Assembly (NCBI GenBank): GCA_001247695.2
Contig: LGRX02034704.1
Location: forward strand, 1-64,000
Source: Cymbomonas tetramitiformis
Lineage: Eukaryota; Chlorophyta; Pyramimonadophyceae; Pyramimonadales; Pyramimonadaceae
Length of the DNA: 64,000 bases
Reading direction: 5' to 3'
Made by a program: the position numbers and the translations under genes. This document shows positions 19,434-29,455 of this stretch, piece by piece. Every line of letters begins with the position of its first letter. Within the stretch, counting starts at the first letter, position 1. A model generated the notes under the pieces. It saw only the letters and a program-made list of their open reading frames with translations. It made no database searches and was not told where the DNA came from.

Positions 19434-21840
19434 GTTTTCTAATCGGCTACGGCTACAGAGCCGACAAATGACACATTTGTAATGGAAACTCGGCCGCTGC
19501 ACTGCGTGTGGAAATTATAATGACATACGACTACCCTATACTACCCTAGCCCAAATCGGTACCCACAAGGTCCCACCTCTCACGGATGCTATCCCAAGGG
19601 GTACCCACACTCCCGACACCACGAGACATAAAATATCCGGCTCTCTCACTCAGAGTTAGGCTACGGTTCAAATACTTAGCTGGGGCTGAAACCCTCCAAA
19701 GCTACAGGGTACCTGCTCATCGCAAGTCAGGTATGTCGGTAATGCACCAACACCCAGCTAAGCCTACCGTACAGCACTTAAAGCAGGAACTAGCATGAGG
19801 GTCCTTCGCAGGCCCCCATGAGGGATAACTGTTGCCAGCCTCTGCCAAACAGTCAGTACTGCACGGGTGCAATGCCGCAGCCTACTCTCTACGGAGCCTA
19901 ACAAAGATCCGTCCGCCCTTCTGCGGGCCAAAAGACAATCTTCCATCCCATTGCTGCTAGCGCACTCCGATCACCGCTGCCACGGTGCTACCTGCTCAAG
20001 GGCGGGGGGCGGGACTTCCACACAGTTAACCAGAACACGGCAAGAAGCCTTCTCAGTCACTGAGACGGCTCTTATGGCCTCCGACCGATTAGAAAACCTC
20101 AGTTTTCAGATCGGTTCCCGGTGACTGTCATACTTCCAGTCACCTGTCACAGATCAGAAAACTCTCAGTTTTCTAATCGGCTACGGCTACAGAGCCGACA
20201 AATGACACATTTGTAATGGAAACTCGGCCGCTGCAAGCCCACAAAGATCACCACAAAGCAGTGCGGAAAAGGGGCAAATAAGAAACTCAACTAGCATTGC
20301 AACAAACTCAACTAGCATTGCAACTCAGCAAGACCGCCCTGCTGCCTGCCGAAACCAGAAGCCCAAACCTGCAAAATTTACCGACAGCATTAAGACAACA
20401 CAGCAAAAACAATCGGAGTTAAGCACTCACATCGACACTCCGTCAAAACATCAAGACTCACGCAATCGCGGCAACGACGCCAATACACGTCCACGAGACA
20501 CATCGCCCCAAGAAAGCATCTACGCATCAAAGAAAGCACAATTAAGAAACTTGAAAAGCACTCAAACAAAAACTCGCACAATTCACACCACGCGAGACTC
20601 GTGCTCGCTTACAACGGCATCACGCCATACAAATTAGGGTTCTTCAAAATTCATTCCTACGTCTGGCAATTCCGCACAGACCAAAGTTCATTGCGATCAC
20701 ACGCCGACGTACGGCAACGGCACTCATGGCCAACGGCACTCATGGCCACACGGTCAAAATCCACCACGTCCACGGCCACGACCAGCACCGCGAGGCAGGG
20801 TACAGTCGTTCTGGTGGTGCCCCCATTGGCGGCAATTCCAGCACTGGATCCTCACACCATCTTGGGGCATAGGAGGGGAAGGTACATTCACAACAGGATG
20901 TTCATAAGAAAAACGCTCCCCTGCTGAATTCCCCCTCGGCTGGTCGCGCTGTTTTGCTGCAGCAGCAGCCACCTGCTTCTCCGCCTTCACCAACTTCTCG
21001 GCTTTTCGCATCGCCTTGTCTTCCTCCTCGTTGTCAACATACGAGCGCAACTCCAACTTCTCGCACATCGGCCAACCCAACTCAGGCCCCTTGTCGCTGA
21101 CCATTGCCAACATTTTGGCACGAGCTCGTGCTCGCTCCCTGCCCTTCTCAGCCAGGTCCATTACACGCTCAAGGGCCCTAATCGCGTCCTCAGGCAGCTC
21201 CAAACCCACCACCAATTGCTGAACGTCCTTCACCGCTGCCACCGTCGTGACGTGAGCGACGTAGTGGTGCTGGACCTCAGCATACTGCTTGCGCAACCCC
21301 TTGTCCTTGTCCTTTTCGTTCGTGGCCCTAGTCAGCTCCACACGATCAGACCCTGGAAAGTTCTCCAGGTCCACAGGCATTTCCCAAGGGCGCCCACGCT
21401 TTCCAGCCGCTTGAGTCGCGTCCCCCAACAATTGCGCCAACCGATTGGTAAAGCGACCCATTTGGACCATCAGCTTCCCCTGTTCAGGCGTAAGCTCCTC
21501 TCCCTCACCAAAAGCAATAATCGCTGCCACATACTGGGGTCGCGCCTCCAACTCCGTAATCTTGAGCTGGCATTTCTCAGCGTCCGTGTACCACTCCATT
21601 CCGCGCACAAAAATAGATAAAAATTCTCAACTGCGCTACGTAATCAACGAACAAATTCTCACTACGGAACGCGCAGCGAGACACTTCCACACAGTTAATC
21701 AGAACACGGCAAGAAGCCTTCTCAGTCACTGAGACGGCTCTTATGGCCTCCGACCGATTAGAAAACCTCAGTTTTCAGATCGGTTCCCGGTGACTGTCAT
21801 ACTTCCAGTCACCTGTCACAGATCAGAAAACTCTCAGTTT
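19434..21840 (-). mobile_element. Gag-bearing element with split direct repeats (TOC1/PAT-like arrangement)
   Basis: Two repeats are arranged a - X - b a - Y - b on the plus strand: a = 19434-19501 and 20168-20235 (68 bp, identical), b = 20014-20171 and 21683-21840 (158 bp, about one difference). Y carries a minus-strand gag; X (about 0.5 kb) has no ORF. The left end of a and the right end of b fall at the same internal point of the fused b-a repeat, within a short GTTT core. There is no clear target duplication. Split direct repeats are known from tyrosine-recombinase retrotransposons of the PAT/Ngaro group, including Chlamydomonas TOC1; no RT or recombinase is present, so this would be a non-autonomous derivative. 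The alternative is two tandem LTR elements with both outer LTRs cut at the same base. Confidence 0.6.
20754..21599 (-). CDS. Gag-like protein with CCHC zinc knuckle (281 aa)
   Basis: The first Met is at 21599 (MEWYTDAEKCQLKITELEAR). The body is helical and charged, with a long Lys/Arg/Glu/Ala stretch suggestive of coiled coil. Near the C-terminus is a canonical retroviral knuckle C-WN-C-RQWG-H-HQND-C (CX2CX4HX4C), followed by an Arg/Gly tail (RGAGRGRGRGGF), typical nucleic-acid binding. The frame is intact. It is the only ORF in the split-repeat element. It is unrelated in sequence to the family A, B and F gags, which have looser knuckles. Confidence 0.8.
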   Translation of the reverse strand: MEWYTDAEKCQLKITELEARPQYVAAIIAFGEGEELTPEQGKLMVQMGRFTNRLAQLLGDATQAAGKRGRPWEMPVDLENFPGSDRVELTRATNEKDKDKGLRKQYAEVQHHYVAHVTTVAAVKDVQQLVVGLELPEDAIRALERVMDLAEKGRERARARAKMLAMVSDKGPELGWPMCEKLELRSYVDNEEEDKAMRKAEKLVKAEKQVAAAAAKQRDQPRGNSAGERFSYEHPVVNVPSPPMPQDGVRIQCWNCRQWGHHQNDCTLPRGAGRGRGRGGF

Positions 21841-22009
21841 ATGTATCGAATATTTATATGAGAGTGAAAGAAGATTTGAACTTTACGCCTAATTTACCGC
21901 ACCCGTCGGCTGCCGCTGTCGCGCCGTGCCGCGTCGCGCCGTCGGAAGGCATGCGATGGGCATGGCATGGCATGTCGACCACGAGAGGTGTGGGGTAAGG
22001 TCGGTCTCC
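21841..22009. other. Short GC-rich spacer
   Basis: GTCGGCTGCCGCTGTCGCGCC-like simple sequence; no gene. Confidence 0.4.
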
Positions 22010-23300
22010 AGCCCTTACCGTAAGGTTACCCCGGATTTTGGGGACCTTACCGGTAATATCGAGCCGCTAACCTTACCCCTTTGCTAACCTTACTTTGGAC
22101 GGTAAGGTTACTAATTGCGGTACGGTTACCGTGACCTTACCGTAAGGTTACCGTATAATTTATGGTAATATCTCGTAATTTTTACCGTATTTTGCCGATT
22201 TATAGTATTAGACATTCGGCGTAACGGGATGGGCTCTTCGTCGTCAGATTCAGAACCTTCTTCGTTTTTAGGCGCGTGCTCAGACCCACTCGCACTCCTA
22301 CATTTTCTTTTGCCACCGCCAACCAAGCCCGATGTGCGTAACAGCGAAAATTCCATCACCATATACTATATGATATCGCTATAATCGCAGGAAAGATGAA
22401 AAAGCGAATTCGTTGAACAAAAGAGGAGGGATTATAGCGTTGTTGTACGTACCTCTAGAGTTCTCAACGCTACCAAGGACTATCTGGCCCGCACCGAATC
22501 ACCGCCAAAATAGGTGGAAAGGCCGTTGGTACGCCGCAGATAATACGATCGTCGTACTCGGTCAAAGAATTGTGCAAAGCGACAGACGAGAAGGCATGGG
22601 CTTCGTCACGATACCCAACCACTTCAGGGTTGAGCACCTCAGCCTTTTTGCCCTTCCTGTCAAAAGCGTTCTCCAGAAGGTAGGTGACGGGTGTGCGTAC
22701 ACGATTGCCACGGGAAAAAACGTCCCGCGCATTCGACCTAGGAGGAGGAGGAGGAGGAGGGAAATCGGACGGAGGATTTGTATCGTCGATAGAGCCGGGT
22801 GACCGTCCGTTGTTTTCACGAGAAAAGAATGAACCACCCTCGAACGACGTTGGGTTATCCGTTGTCGAATTTTCCTGAGGACTGTAAGCATCGACACCGA
22901 AGGGCAAGCGATACAAACGCAGAAGAAGACAACATAAAACCATCCGCACCGCGGGATACTGCATGTGTTGACTGTTGTCTTAGAAAGGAGGTCGGGTTGT
23001 GGAAAATAAAACACTCTTGACGATCTGAGTTCATTAGTTGAGTGATCCCACAAACAATATAACAGGCTTTGTATATTTAAAGTATAGTCACATTTGTATA
23101 AACCTGCATGTGCATTGTGTAAATCGATCTGAAGCGATCTTGTGGGGGGTAAGGTTACTATTTACGGTAAGGTTAACGGGTGACCATACCGTAAGGTCGA
23201 CGGTAAGGTCGACCTTACATTACCGTCATTTTGGGGGGAAATTCGACGCTAATGTATAACCTTACCATTACGGTAAGGGCACGATAACCTTACCGTGACG
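22010..23300. mobile_element. Possible element bounded by GGTAAGGTTA-rich inverted ends
   Basis: 22010-22155 and 23145-23300 are dense in CCTTACCGTAAGG and its halves in both orientations, and nowhere else in the window is this word common. Reverse-complementing the right block gives the same order of words as the left (CCCTTACCGTAA, then a CCCC..TTTTGGGG-like segment, then ACGGTAA). The interior holds one minus-strand ORF. Ends and target duplication cannot be fixed by eye. Confidence 0.4.
22470..22964 (-). CDS. Hypothetical protein with signal-like start and proline tract
   Basis: Begins MQYPAVRMVLCCLLLRLYRL (signal-like), then an acidic/Ser-rich stretch, a run of eight prolines and a globular part with TPVTYLLENAFDRKGKKAE. 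It may splice from a GT near 22455 to a second minus frame around 22126-22362 (Ser/Glu-rich, KRKCRSASGSEHAPKNEEGS). I recognise no family; it lies between the two GGTAAGG blocks. Confidence 0.35.
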   Translation of the reverse strand: MQYPAVRMVLCCLLLRLYRLPFGVDAYSPQENSTTDNPTSFEGGSFFSRENNGRSPGSIDDTNPPSDFPPPPPPPRSNARDVFSRGNRVRTPVTYLLENAFDRKGKKAEVLNPEVVGYRDEAHAFSSVALHNSLTEYDDRIICGVPTAFPPILAVIRCGPDSPW

Positions 23301-23889
23301 CTAACTGTCAGGGATATGTCATGGAAGAGGAGATATATATAATGAGTATATATATCACTGCAGAGACGGAAACCGGACTACGACCGGGCTTTCGGATAGA
23401 GAACTAAGATGAATCGCGGGGAACTCCAATCTTGCTCCCTCTGTAAGGGGGAGGCACAATGGGTCTCCTGTCTGTCACCCCTTGGCCCGAGATGTCACCA
23501 GTGTCCGTTGTCACAGTTAGCCGTGTGCCATAAAACACTCACCTGAGTATTTTATACCATCTTAGTATTCGAGAACATCCGCCCCTGCGTACCTGTTCTG
23601 CTCCTGATGGGTTGCAAAATTAGTTGGTAAGGTTAAGTATGTAGAGGCGCATAATTTTTTAAAAGAGGATTTAAGAATATATAACGACTTATTTTTTCAT
23701 ATTTCGTATGAGAATATCATATTCCAAATTGACTATTTTTTCAACTCTGAAATTTCGGGCAGTCGGGTGCCCACCCGAGGAAGAAACGTCTCTCCGAATC
23801 GTTCGTATGCGCGTTGAATGTGAAGTAGACAATAATTTAAGACTTTACTAGTTAATGAATATCAGATACTGCAGGATGGTACAACTTTG
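23301..23889. other. Spacer; 23700-23820 repeats at 26990-27110
   Basis: No gene. 23700-23820 (ATTCCAAATTGACTATTTTT, then AATTTCGGGCA) recurs about 75% identical at 26990-27110, on the far side of the retroelement ORFs in the same orientation. This could be the 3' UTR of two neighbouring 5'-truncated copies, or flanking repeats of the element. Confidence 0.5.
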
Positions 23890-24927
23890 ATGCCGGTGGA
23901 CCAAAACATTTTAAGAATGAATGCCAACAGTACGGCAAGGATCAACACAGGAGAAGGTTCGGGAGCCGAGATATACTTAGCATATGTTGAAAATAGGCTC
24001 AAAGACCTTTTCAGAGCAAGGTGCAACAACTCATGTGCAGCGGATAACAGTGAATTTAGCTGCCCGAGTGCATCAGAAGATGAGGAACAGGGCACGCATG
24101 ACAGCGCAGATCATAGGGTTAGCTTTGATTTTGCAAGTGACGGATCGCTCTACAAAAGCTCATCTTTTGCAAGTTGCGGAGCAGCATACATGAGATTTGA
24201 GGAGGGAGACTCAACACCAATCATGAGCAAACATAACATACCAAGGGAGACGCCTATTACCTCACCTACAGCAGGAATCATAGATAACATCCATAAACCT
24301 AGCTCCACCACCGCAGAAATTTTGGGTCTCGGAAAGCTTCTTCAAGATCGGAAGCATGAAATTCTGAACACCTTGGTTCCCTTTACCCATGTAATTGACT
24401 CTATGGCAACTATCAATGCTGTAAACCGTGACCCTGGAACCCTAAATGTCAGGGACCTTATGCAAGAGCCAAACAGAAGGGACTTGGTAGCCATTAGACT
24501 GATTTTGGAAGAATTAGGATTTTACAACACAACAGGACAAGCGAAACTCCTGATTAAATGGATCAGAGGGCACAATAACGATAGGCTCCATGACAAAGTA
24601 GATAGAACGGCCAAAAGAGCGGCATTTAGATACAGCGGAAGACAGCTTAGATTCGATGAAGACGGAGATTTAGATTTTTCCCTCCTCTTTCATGAACAAT
24701 CCATAACAGGAGGCATCAGGAACCATATTAGGAGGCTTCAAAGATTGAGCCATCACAAAAAATGGAAAGACATGAATGGACAAGGCAGAGCACTCAGACT
24801 ATTGGAGGAAAATCACGTGAAACCAATCAAGGATATATCAAAAATTGCATCTAAGTATTTCACGGCCTATAGGTGCAGAGAACTCACAGGCCTACAAGCA
24901 TCCCCTCATAGAGCACACAGGATGTGA
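23890..24927 (+). CDS. Non-LTR retroelement, RNase H portion of ORF2 (5'-truncated)
   Basis: The frame is open from 23836; first ATG at 23890. RNase H catalytic positions are recognisable in order: DFASDGS (Asp), SSTTAEILGL (Glu), VIDSMATI (Asp) and IRGHNNDRLHDKVDRTAKRA (His, Asn-Asp, Asp). The basic tail runs into the zinc finger of the next entry. No reverse transcriptase or endonuclease is found upstream, so the copy is 5'-truncated, as LINE insertions usually are. TGA at 24925-24927 interrupts the same frame, probably a mutated Trp codon. Confidence 0.75.
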   Translation: MPVDQNILRMNANSTARINTGEGSGAEIYLAYVENRLKDLFRARCNNSCAADNSEFSCPSASEDEEQGTHDSADHRVSFDFASDGSLYKSSSFASCGAAYMRFEEGDSTPIMSKHNIPRETPITSPTAGIIDNIHKPSSTTAEILGLGKLLQDRKHEILNTLVPFTHVIDSMATINAVNRDPGTLNVRDLMQEPNRRDLVAIRLILEELGFYNTTGQAKLLIKWIRGHNNDRLHDKVDRTAKRAAFRYSGRQLRFDEDGDLDFSLLFHEQSITGGIRNHIRRLQRLSHHKKWKDMNGQGRALRLLEENHVKPIKDISKIASKYFTAYRCRELTGLQASPHRAHRM

Positions 24928-26817
24928 ATGGGAGAAAGCCCGACCTGCCAGAAGTGTGGCACAACAGCACTGTGCACCTATAAACATATCCAACTGAACT
25001 GCCCAGGAGAAGGAAATGAACTACATCAGCTAAGAGAAAACCAACAGGAGGAAATAAAAGAGACTATCAAAAAAGCCACTGCAGGAGACCCGAGATTGAT
25101 AATAGAAGGCAGAAACACAAGGGGTGGCACCACCAGAGCCGCTGAAATTTCCCCCCTAGCAGAAATAGACAAGGACCTAACAGCCTCCAGACCGCTTGCT
25201 GCCCTTCCAGAGGCTAGCATGTACAGACTATCAAATACCAGGAAAGGTACTGTAGCAGTAGCCGCTGCACCCATCGGCATAAACAACGATGGGTGTCACA
25301 ACTTCCAAGACCTACAGTACATCAAAAAGAAAGAATTATGGAAGTTAGTTGAGTGGCATAGGCTGACAACTGATACACCCCAGACATCGATCAGTAATTA
25401 CACACAACGGGCCAATGATATCCACTCAGCGCTTATAGCATGTAATACTGAGTCGGGCGACCCGAAGAATTGTTATGCAATGAGAAGAGATTTATTAGAC
25501 ATCATCATAGATGAGAGAGGCTTAGGAAAGGACGGATGTGAGCTTTTCTGTAACCCTGTAAACTCACACCCAGGAATCAAATCAAGGAGGTGCATTCCCA
25601 CGGCAGCAATGAAAGAGGCGCTGAGACCCTTTTGCCACAAAGGAGAAATAGGATGGGATGGACTTGCAAGAGATGCATATATCAACAGTGTCACTGGAAA
25701 AGGGAAAAAGGTCTATGGAAACCCACCATTTGATGGTGGGGTCCTAAGGGAAGCATCTGCTGTTATGCAGACATTGTCCCGTGGCTTAGAGGCGGCCAGG
25801 ACTTCAGAGGGATTCGAGGGAATCTGGATCCTGCCTTTATCTCCAAAGAACCTCAAAAAGTGGACAGGAAAAGGTTTTAAGTTAATCTTCAAATACCCAA
25901 GGGGGACCATACCGTTCATCCCACATGATTACTGGTCAGGTAAAGGACCCTACACAATGCCAGGGGAGGGATGTTACAAAGATAAGTACTCAGATGTAGT
26001 CATAATGTCCATGGATAGTGAGAGCATGGGATGCCCCGTCAGTAAGAAACTTGACAATGATAAACTGCAATACAAGCTGCTTCAATGGTTCATAAATGTA
26101 GTCCCGCATAAAAAGATTACCCCCAAACTGCTCAAAGAAACAGGCCTGCACCCGGATATGATTGAGCAAGCCCTTAATGAGAGAGACTGTTCGTTGCCAC
26201 CCCGGTTATGCCCGTGGGTTGGGGGCAGGAATAATGTGGAGCAACGAGACCAGTACCCTGGAGCACACTTGGATGGCGAGCACAGGAATGCAGGAGGAAC
26301 CCCCTTCCTTAATGCGGTGGAGTGGCCGGAGGAACTTGCTATCATGGGATACTTACCAGAAGGCTTTGGCAAGGTGCTGAAAGGGATCGGGGTTCCACAT
26401 CGTGGGGTGAAGACACTCTTGAAAAAAATGCCCAGGATGTGTAGGCGTCATGCAAGGGAAAGATGCATATTACATGAAACGGGAGTCCCACCTGAGAGTG
26501 GCACCATAGAGGAAGCGCCCAGCATTCAGGAACTTTGCACGAAAAATAGGAAAGAAAATGAGGTTGTAAAGGCCGCAAGGGAAGTGCTAGGCAACTATGT
26601 GAACCCCCACCCAGCCACCCTCCCCTCAGCCCCCATGGGGTTGGGGCCCCGTAGGGCCCCGGCCCTGCGGGGGCACCACCGGCCCAGGGGCCGGAGCACC
26701 CCTGGGCTTTTCTCACTTCATCACCACCACCGCCCACTCCGCCTCCATCACCATCGTGCATCAACTCCACGACCTGCTGATGTTTTCGTTTCCGACGCTG
26801 GTGGCAGACACGCTTAA
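24928..26817 (+). CDS. Non-LTR retroelement C-terminal part: zinc finger plus NPPF methyltransferase-like domain
   Basis: Same frame as the RNase H entry, restarting with MGESPTCQKC. C-QK-C...YKH-x4-C is the zinc finger commonly found after LINE RNase H. About 180-340 residues in, there is a unit beginning CELFCNPVNSHPGIKSRRC, followed by IGWDGLARDAY, KKVYGNPPFDGG, EGIWILPLSPKN and YSDVVIMSMD. Order and spacing match phage Dam-type N6-adenine methyltransferases ('DlFA..N', then 'W', then NPPY/F motif IV, then a hydrophobic strand). A further ~200 aa have no match I know, and the last ~70 residues are Pro/Arg/His-rich. The MTase reading is inference from motifs. Such a domain is known in DIRS-type elements; behind a LINE RNase H it would be new to me. 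Confidence 0.6.
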   Translation: MGESPTCQKCGTTALCTYKHIQLNCPGEGNELHQLRENQQEEIKETIKKATAGDPRLIIEGRNTRGGTTRAAEISPLAEIDKDLTASRPLAALPEASMYRLSNTRKGTVAVAAAPIGINNDGCHNFQDLQYIKKKELWKLVEWHRLTTDTPQTSISNYTQRANDIHSALIACNTESGDPKNCYAMRRDLLDIIIDERGLGKDGCELFCNPVNSHPGIKSRRCIPTAAMKEALRPFCHKGEIGWDGLARDAYINSVTGKGKKVYGNPPFDGGVLREASAVMQTLSRGLEAARTSEGFEGIWILPLSPKNLKKWTGKGFKLIFKYPRGTIPFIPHDYWSGKGPYTMPGEGCYKDKYSDVVIMSMDSESMGCPVSKKLDNDKLQYKLLQWFINVVPHKKITPKLLKETGLHPDMIEQALNERDCSLPPRLCPWVGGRNNVEQRDQYPGAHLDGEHRNAGGTPFLNAVEWPEELAIMGYLPEGFGKVLKGIGVPHRGVKTLLKKMPRMCRRHARERCILHETGVPPESGTIEEAPSIQELCTKNRKENEVVKAAREVLGNYVNPHPATLPSAPMGLGPRRAPALRGHHRPRGRSTPGLFSLHHHHRPLRLHHHRASTPRPADVFVSDAGGRHA

Positions 26818-27421
26818 TTAGTGCCTTGTCACCCATGCTTCCATGCTCTGTGGAATGCTTCCTGCCTTTGCAGACTGTCATGTATGAGGGGAACAGACTC
26901 GAGTAGATCGTTCCGAAGGCATTGCCTTACTCATCGACGTAAATGTTTTATTATTATTATCATTATTATTAATTTATGAAAACCGATTCGTTTTTGTTAT
27001 TCTCATTGAGAATGTTATTTTCCAAATTGACTATTTTTTTAACTTCGAGATTTCGGGCACTTGGGTGAGCATTAGAGGTAGTCTAAACGTATCGGGGCGT
27101 TCTCCGAATGTTCCGAATGTGAACCGCGTCGGGGATGTATGGAATCGCTATATGTGCATATGGATTCCATACAAATATGATAATGCAAATTCTACAAAGA
27201 AACGTATACATTTCTCCAACATGGAAATAACCGAGTGGGTTGTGATCTCCCGAAGAGATAAAGAGGTGCAAGAATGCAGATGCGCACTCGAGAAAGCGAG
27301 TGTAATAATTCATGTGATGTGAAGGTACATACAAAACATTGTTGGAACCAAATCCGAGGTTATTGCTACATATCAATAATACAAACGATAAGGGGACATC
27401 TTGTCTATAACACTTTCATAT
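26818..27421. other. Spacer downstream of the LINE-like ORF
   Basis: (TTA)n near 26950-26970, then the repeat shared with 23700-23820. No gene supported. Confidence 0.5.
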
Positions 27422-28249
27422 CTATACCAACGCTAACAGGCGCTGATGGGTCCGATCCGATATGAAATATTCAGCACCCCGCCGAATTAAGGGCACCTCA
27501 GTCGCTATCACCGCCTCGCATGGAATAAGGCATTTCTTGGAGGTGTCCAAAACGTATGCGTCCCGTTCCCCCTCATCCTTCCATTCAAAGTATCGACCGG
27601 AGATCACCCAGGAGCCAGGGCCGTGTGTGACACCATAGTCATCCTCTTGCATTTCACAATCTACTTGCATGCTTGAGGCCAAGGCCTTGACCAAGTAGTA
27701 GGAATGTGCGGCGTCCCCTTCGACCCGCACCGCAAAAACGCTTCCCCGCCGCACCTCCAAACTCACCTCCGTCGCATACCGCTCCACCATCATGCGCACT
27801 TGTCTCGCTTCCGCTCCCGACGCCGCACGCAACTCCACCTCCCTCCAAGAGTCGACATGAGATTTCTCCAAGCACCGGGAGGAGTCCGGCACCGGGTGTG
27901 TGCATTGCGCATAGCAATGGGCGCAATAGCAAGAGCGGTCCCGAAATAGGAGGCGCCCTTCACCAACCCCCGCGCGAACGCTGTGCATACGCAGCGTGCC
28001 GTCAACCGACTGATACGCTTCACCCGTCCGGTCAACCGCGCGCATTCCCCCGGGCTCCTCGTGTAGGGGACTTTCGGGTACAAGATAGAAGTGCCGCGCA
28101 TTGAAAGTGACCTTGCTCTTCATATAAGTAGTAGGGTCCGGACGGGAAAGTCGTGCAACACAGAACCGGTGCAAATCCCCCGCGCAATTTATGTTCGCAT
28201 AGAACTCGTCTCCCTCCGATATCACGGCCGTGGCCGCCGCGTGTTTCAC
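27422..28249 (-). CDS. Cys-containing hypothetical protein, N-terminus uncertain
   Basis: The frame is open from about 28280 but has no ATG until the Met of TTYMKSKVTFNARHF near 28120, so the true start may be spliced. Mid-protein there is a cluster CYCAHCYAQC...C, possibly zinc-binding, followed by VDSWREVELRAASG. The C-terminal half has AHSYYLVKALASS, DDYG.THGPGSWVISGRYFEW and YVLDTSKKCLIP, which looks like a small beta-barrel reader-type fold. I have seen similar layouts in uncharacterised transposon-associated proteins but cannot name a family. Confidence 0.45.
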   Translation of the reverse strand: MKHAAATAVISEGDEFYANINCAGDLHRFCVARLSRPDPTTYMKSKVTFNARHFYLVPESPLHEEPGGMRAVDRTGEAYQSVDGTLRMHSVRAGVGEGRLLFRDRSCYCAHCYAQCTHPVPDSSRCLEKSHVDSWREVELRAASGAEARQVRMMVERYATEVSLEVRRGSVFAVRVEGDAAHSYYLVKALASSMQVDCEMQEDDYGVTHGPGSWVISGRYFEWKDEGERDAYVLDTSKKCLIPCEAVIATEVPLIRRGAEYFISDRTHQRLLALV

Positions 28250-29455
28250 ATGTGCACCCGCCGCATCTTGCTCCCCTTATGCGTGTGCCGTCTCAAAAAA
28301 GTTCCTTTAACAAGGGACACCCAAGTACCACTCCGCCTTACTCTTCCCAACAGAGTATATTGCTTACCGTGGCGGGCCGGCCCGGGGCCGTAGCTCACCA
28401 CTCCGGGCCGCATGCGGGCCGATGGAATATATGGATGCGGGCCGTGACGTTTGATATGAAAATACCAAAATTTATGAAAAATTATGCGATTTTTACAATA
28501 TCACCATACTTAAAATTAAATTTTCGCGCCTGCGGCGGGCAATTTTGGAGACTGGCCGTATTGGCCGAAAGCGGGCCAGTGGACTTGCTGATTGCGGGCC
28601 GTAAAGAAAAAAATAAGCAATACACACTGCTTCCCAACATCCGCGAAAACCCCCGCACACTTATGTTGCGCCCCACTACCATCAACCTACTCGTGCAAGA
28701 ACACCGGTTTCGCCAAAACCCGGCCCACAAAGTAGTCCTCGATAATCGTTTTCCGCATGTGCCGAGCAAAGTGGTGGTCGTGCACACGGTCATCGCTCAA
28801 AAAGTAAAGATAGTTGTAACAAACGCCGGCTTCCCATGGTACCGTGCCGGGTTTGTCCAGCTGGTGACAGGCGTGACAGATATGACAAGTATGACAGGTC
28901 TCGCGTAAGATGACTGCTCGAGAAGAATAGACTTGCCAAAGAAGATATGGTCATTATCGGGTGACCATGAAGTGATAAGATGATATGACAGTTACAACTT
29001 TGCCACTGACGTGTCAGTCAGAATGTGGTAAACGGTAACATTGTTAAAGCTGGCATGGAATAATGACTTTCCATTGGCTAGATGAAGATTTCAGGGCGGA
29101 AGCCTGTTACAGTTTTGGAGATGTGACACAGACTTGAGATATAAGTAAGCTCTGACCGCAGGTCAGGACTAGTGGACTCATTATTGTTTTGCCTTCGCAA
29201 GTGCTAGGTGGCTGTTCGCGTGCCAGTGCTAGACCGCTAAAACAGTTCTGCTCACAGTTTTATACAATAATTCGTACTTTTGGTTATTATGCCGATCTTT
29301 TTATGAATATATTTTACTGCTGTTTTTTATTCTTTTACAAAACAATAATGTCCTGCGCGGAGCGGCTTTTTATTTCAGTGCTAATTCAGAAGTAGAGACC
29401 CTCTGGCGACAAGTTAGCAGCAGTTTGTGAAAGCAGATTCGGAAGTCAGGTGACT
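28250..29455. other. Spacer including a relative of the CAGGG MITE
   Basis: 28440-28600 matches the interior of the MITE at 58678-58956 (TTTGATATGAAAATACCAAA..., TTTTCGCGCCTGCGGCGGGCAATTTT, TGGCCG repeats), so it is probably a diverged or broken copy. 28865-28900 has TATGACAG-type repeats. No gene supported; a plus ORF at 28153-28908 runs across this repeat. Confidence 0.5.

Noticed and set aside
23307..23640. Possible solo LTR starting TGTCAGGGATATGTCATGG
   Set aside because: No second copy in the window and no flanking duplication found.
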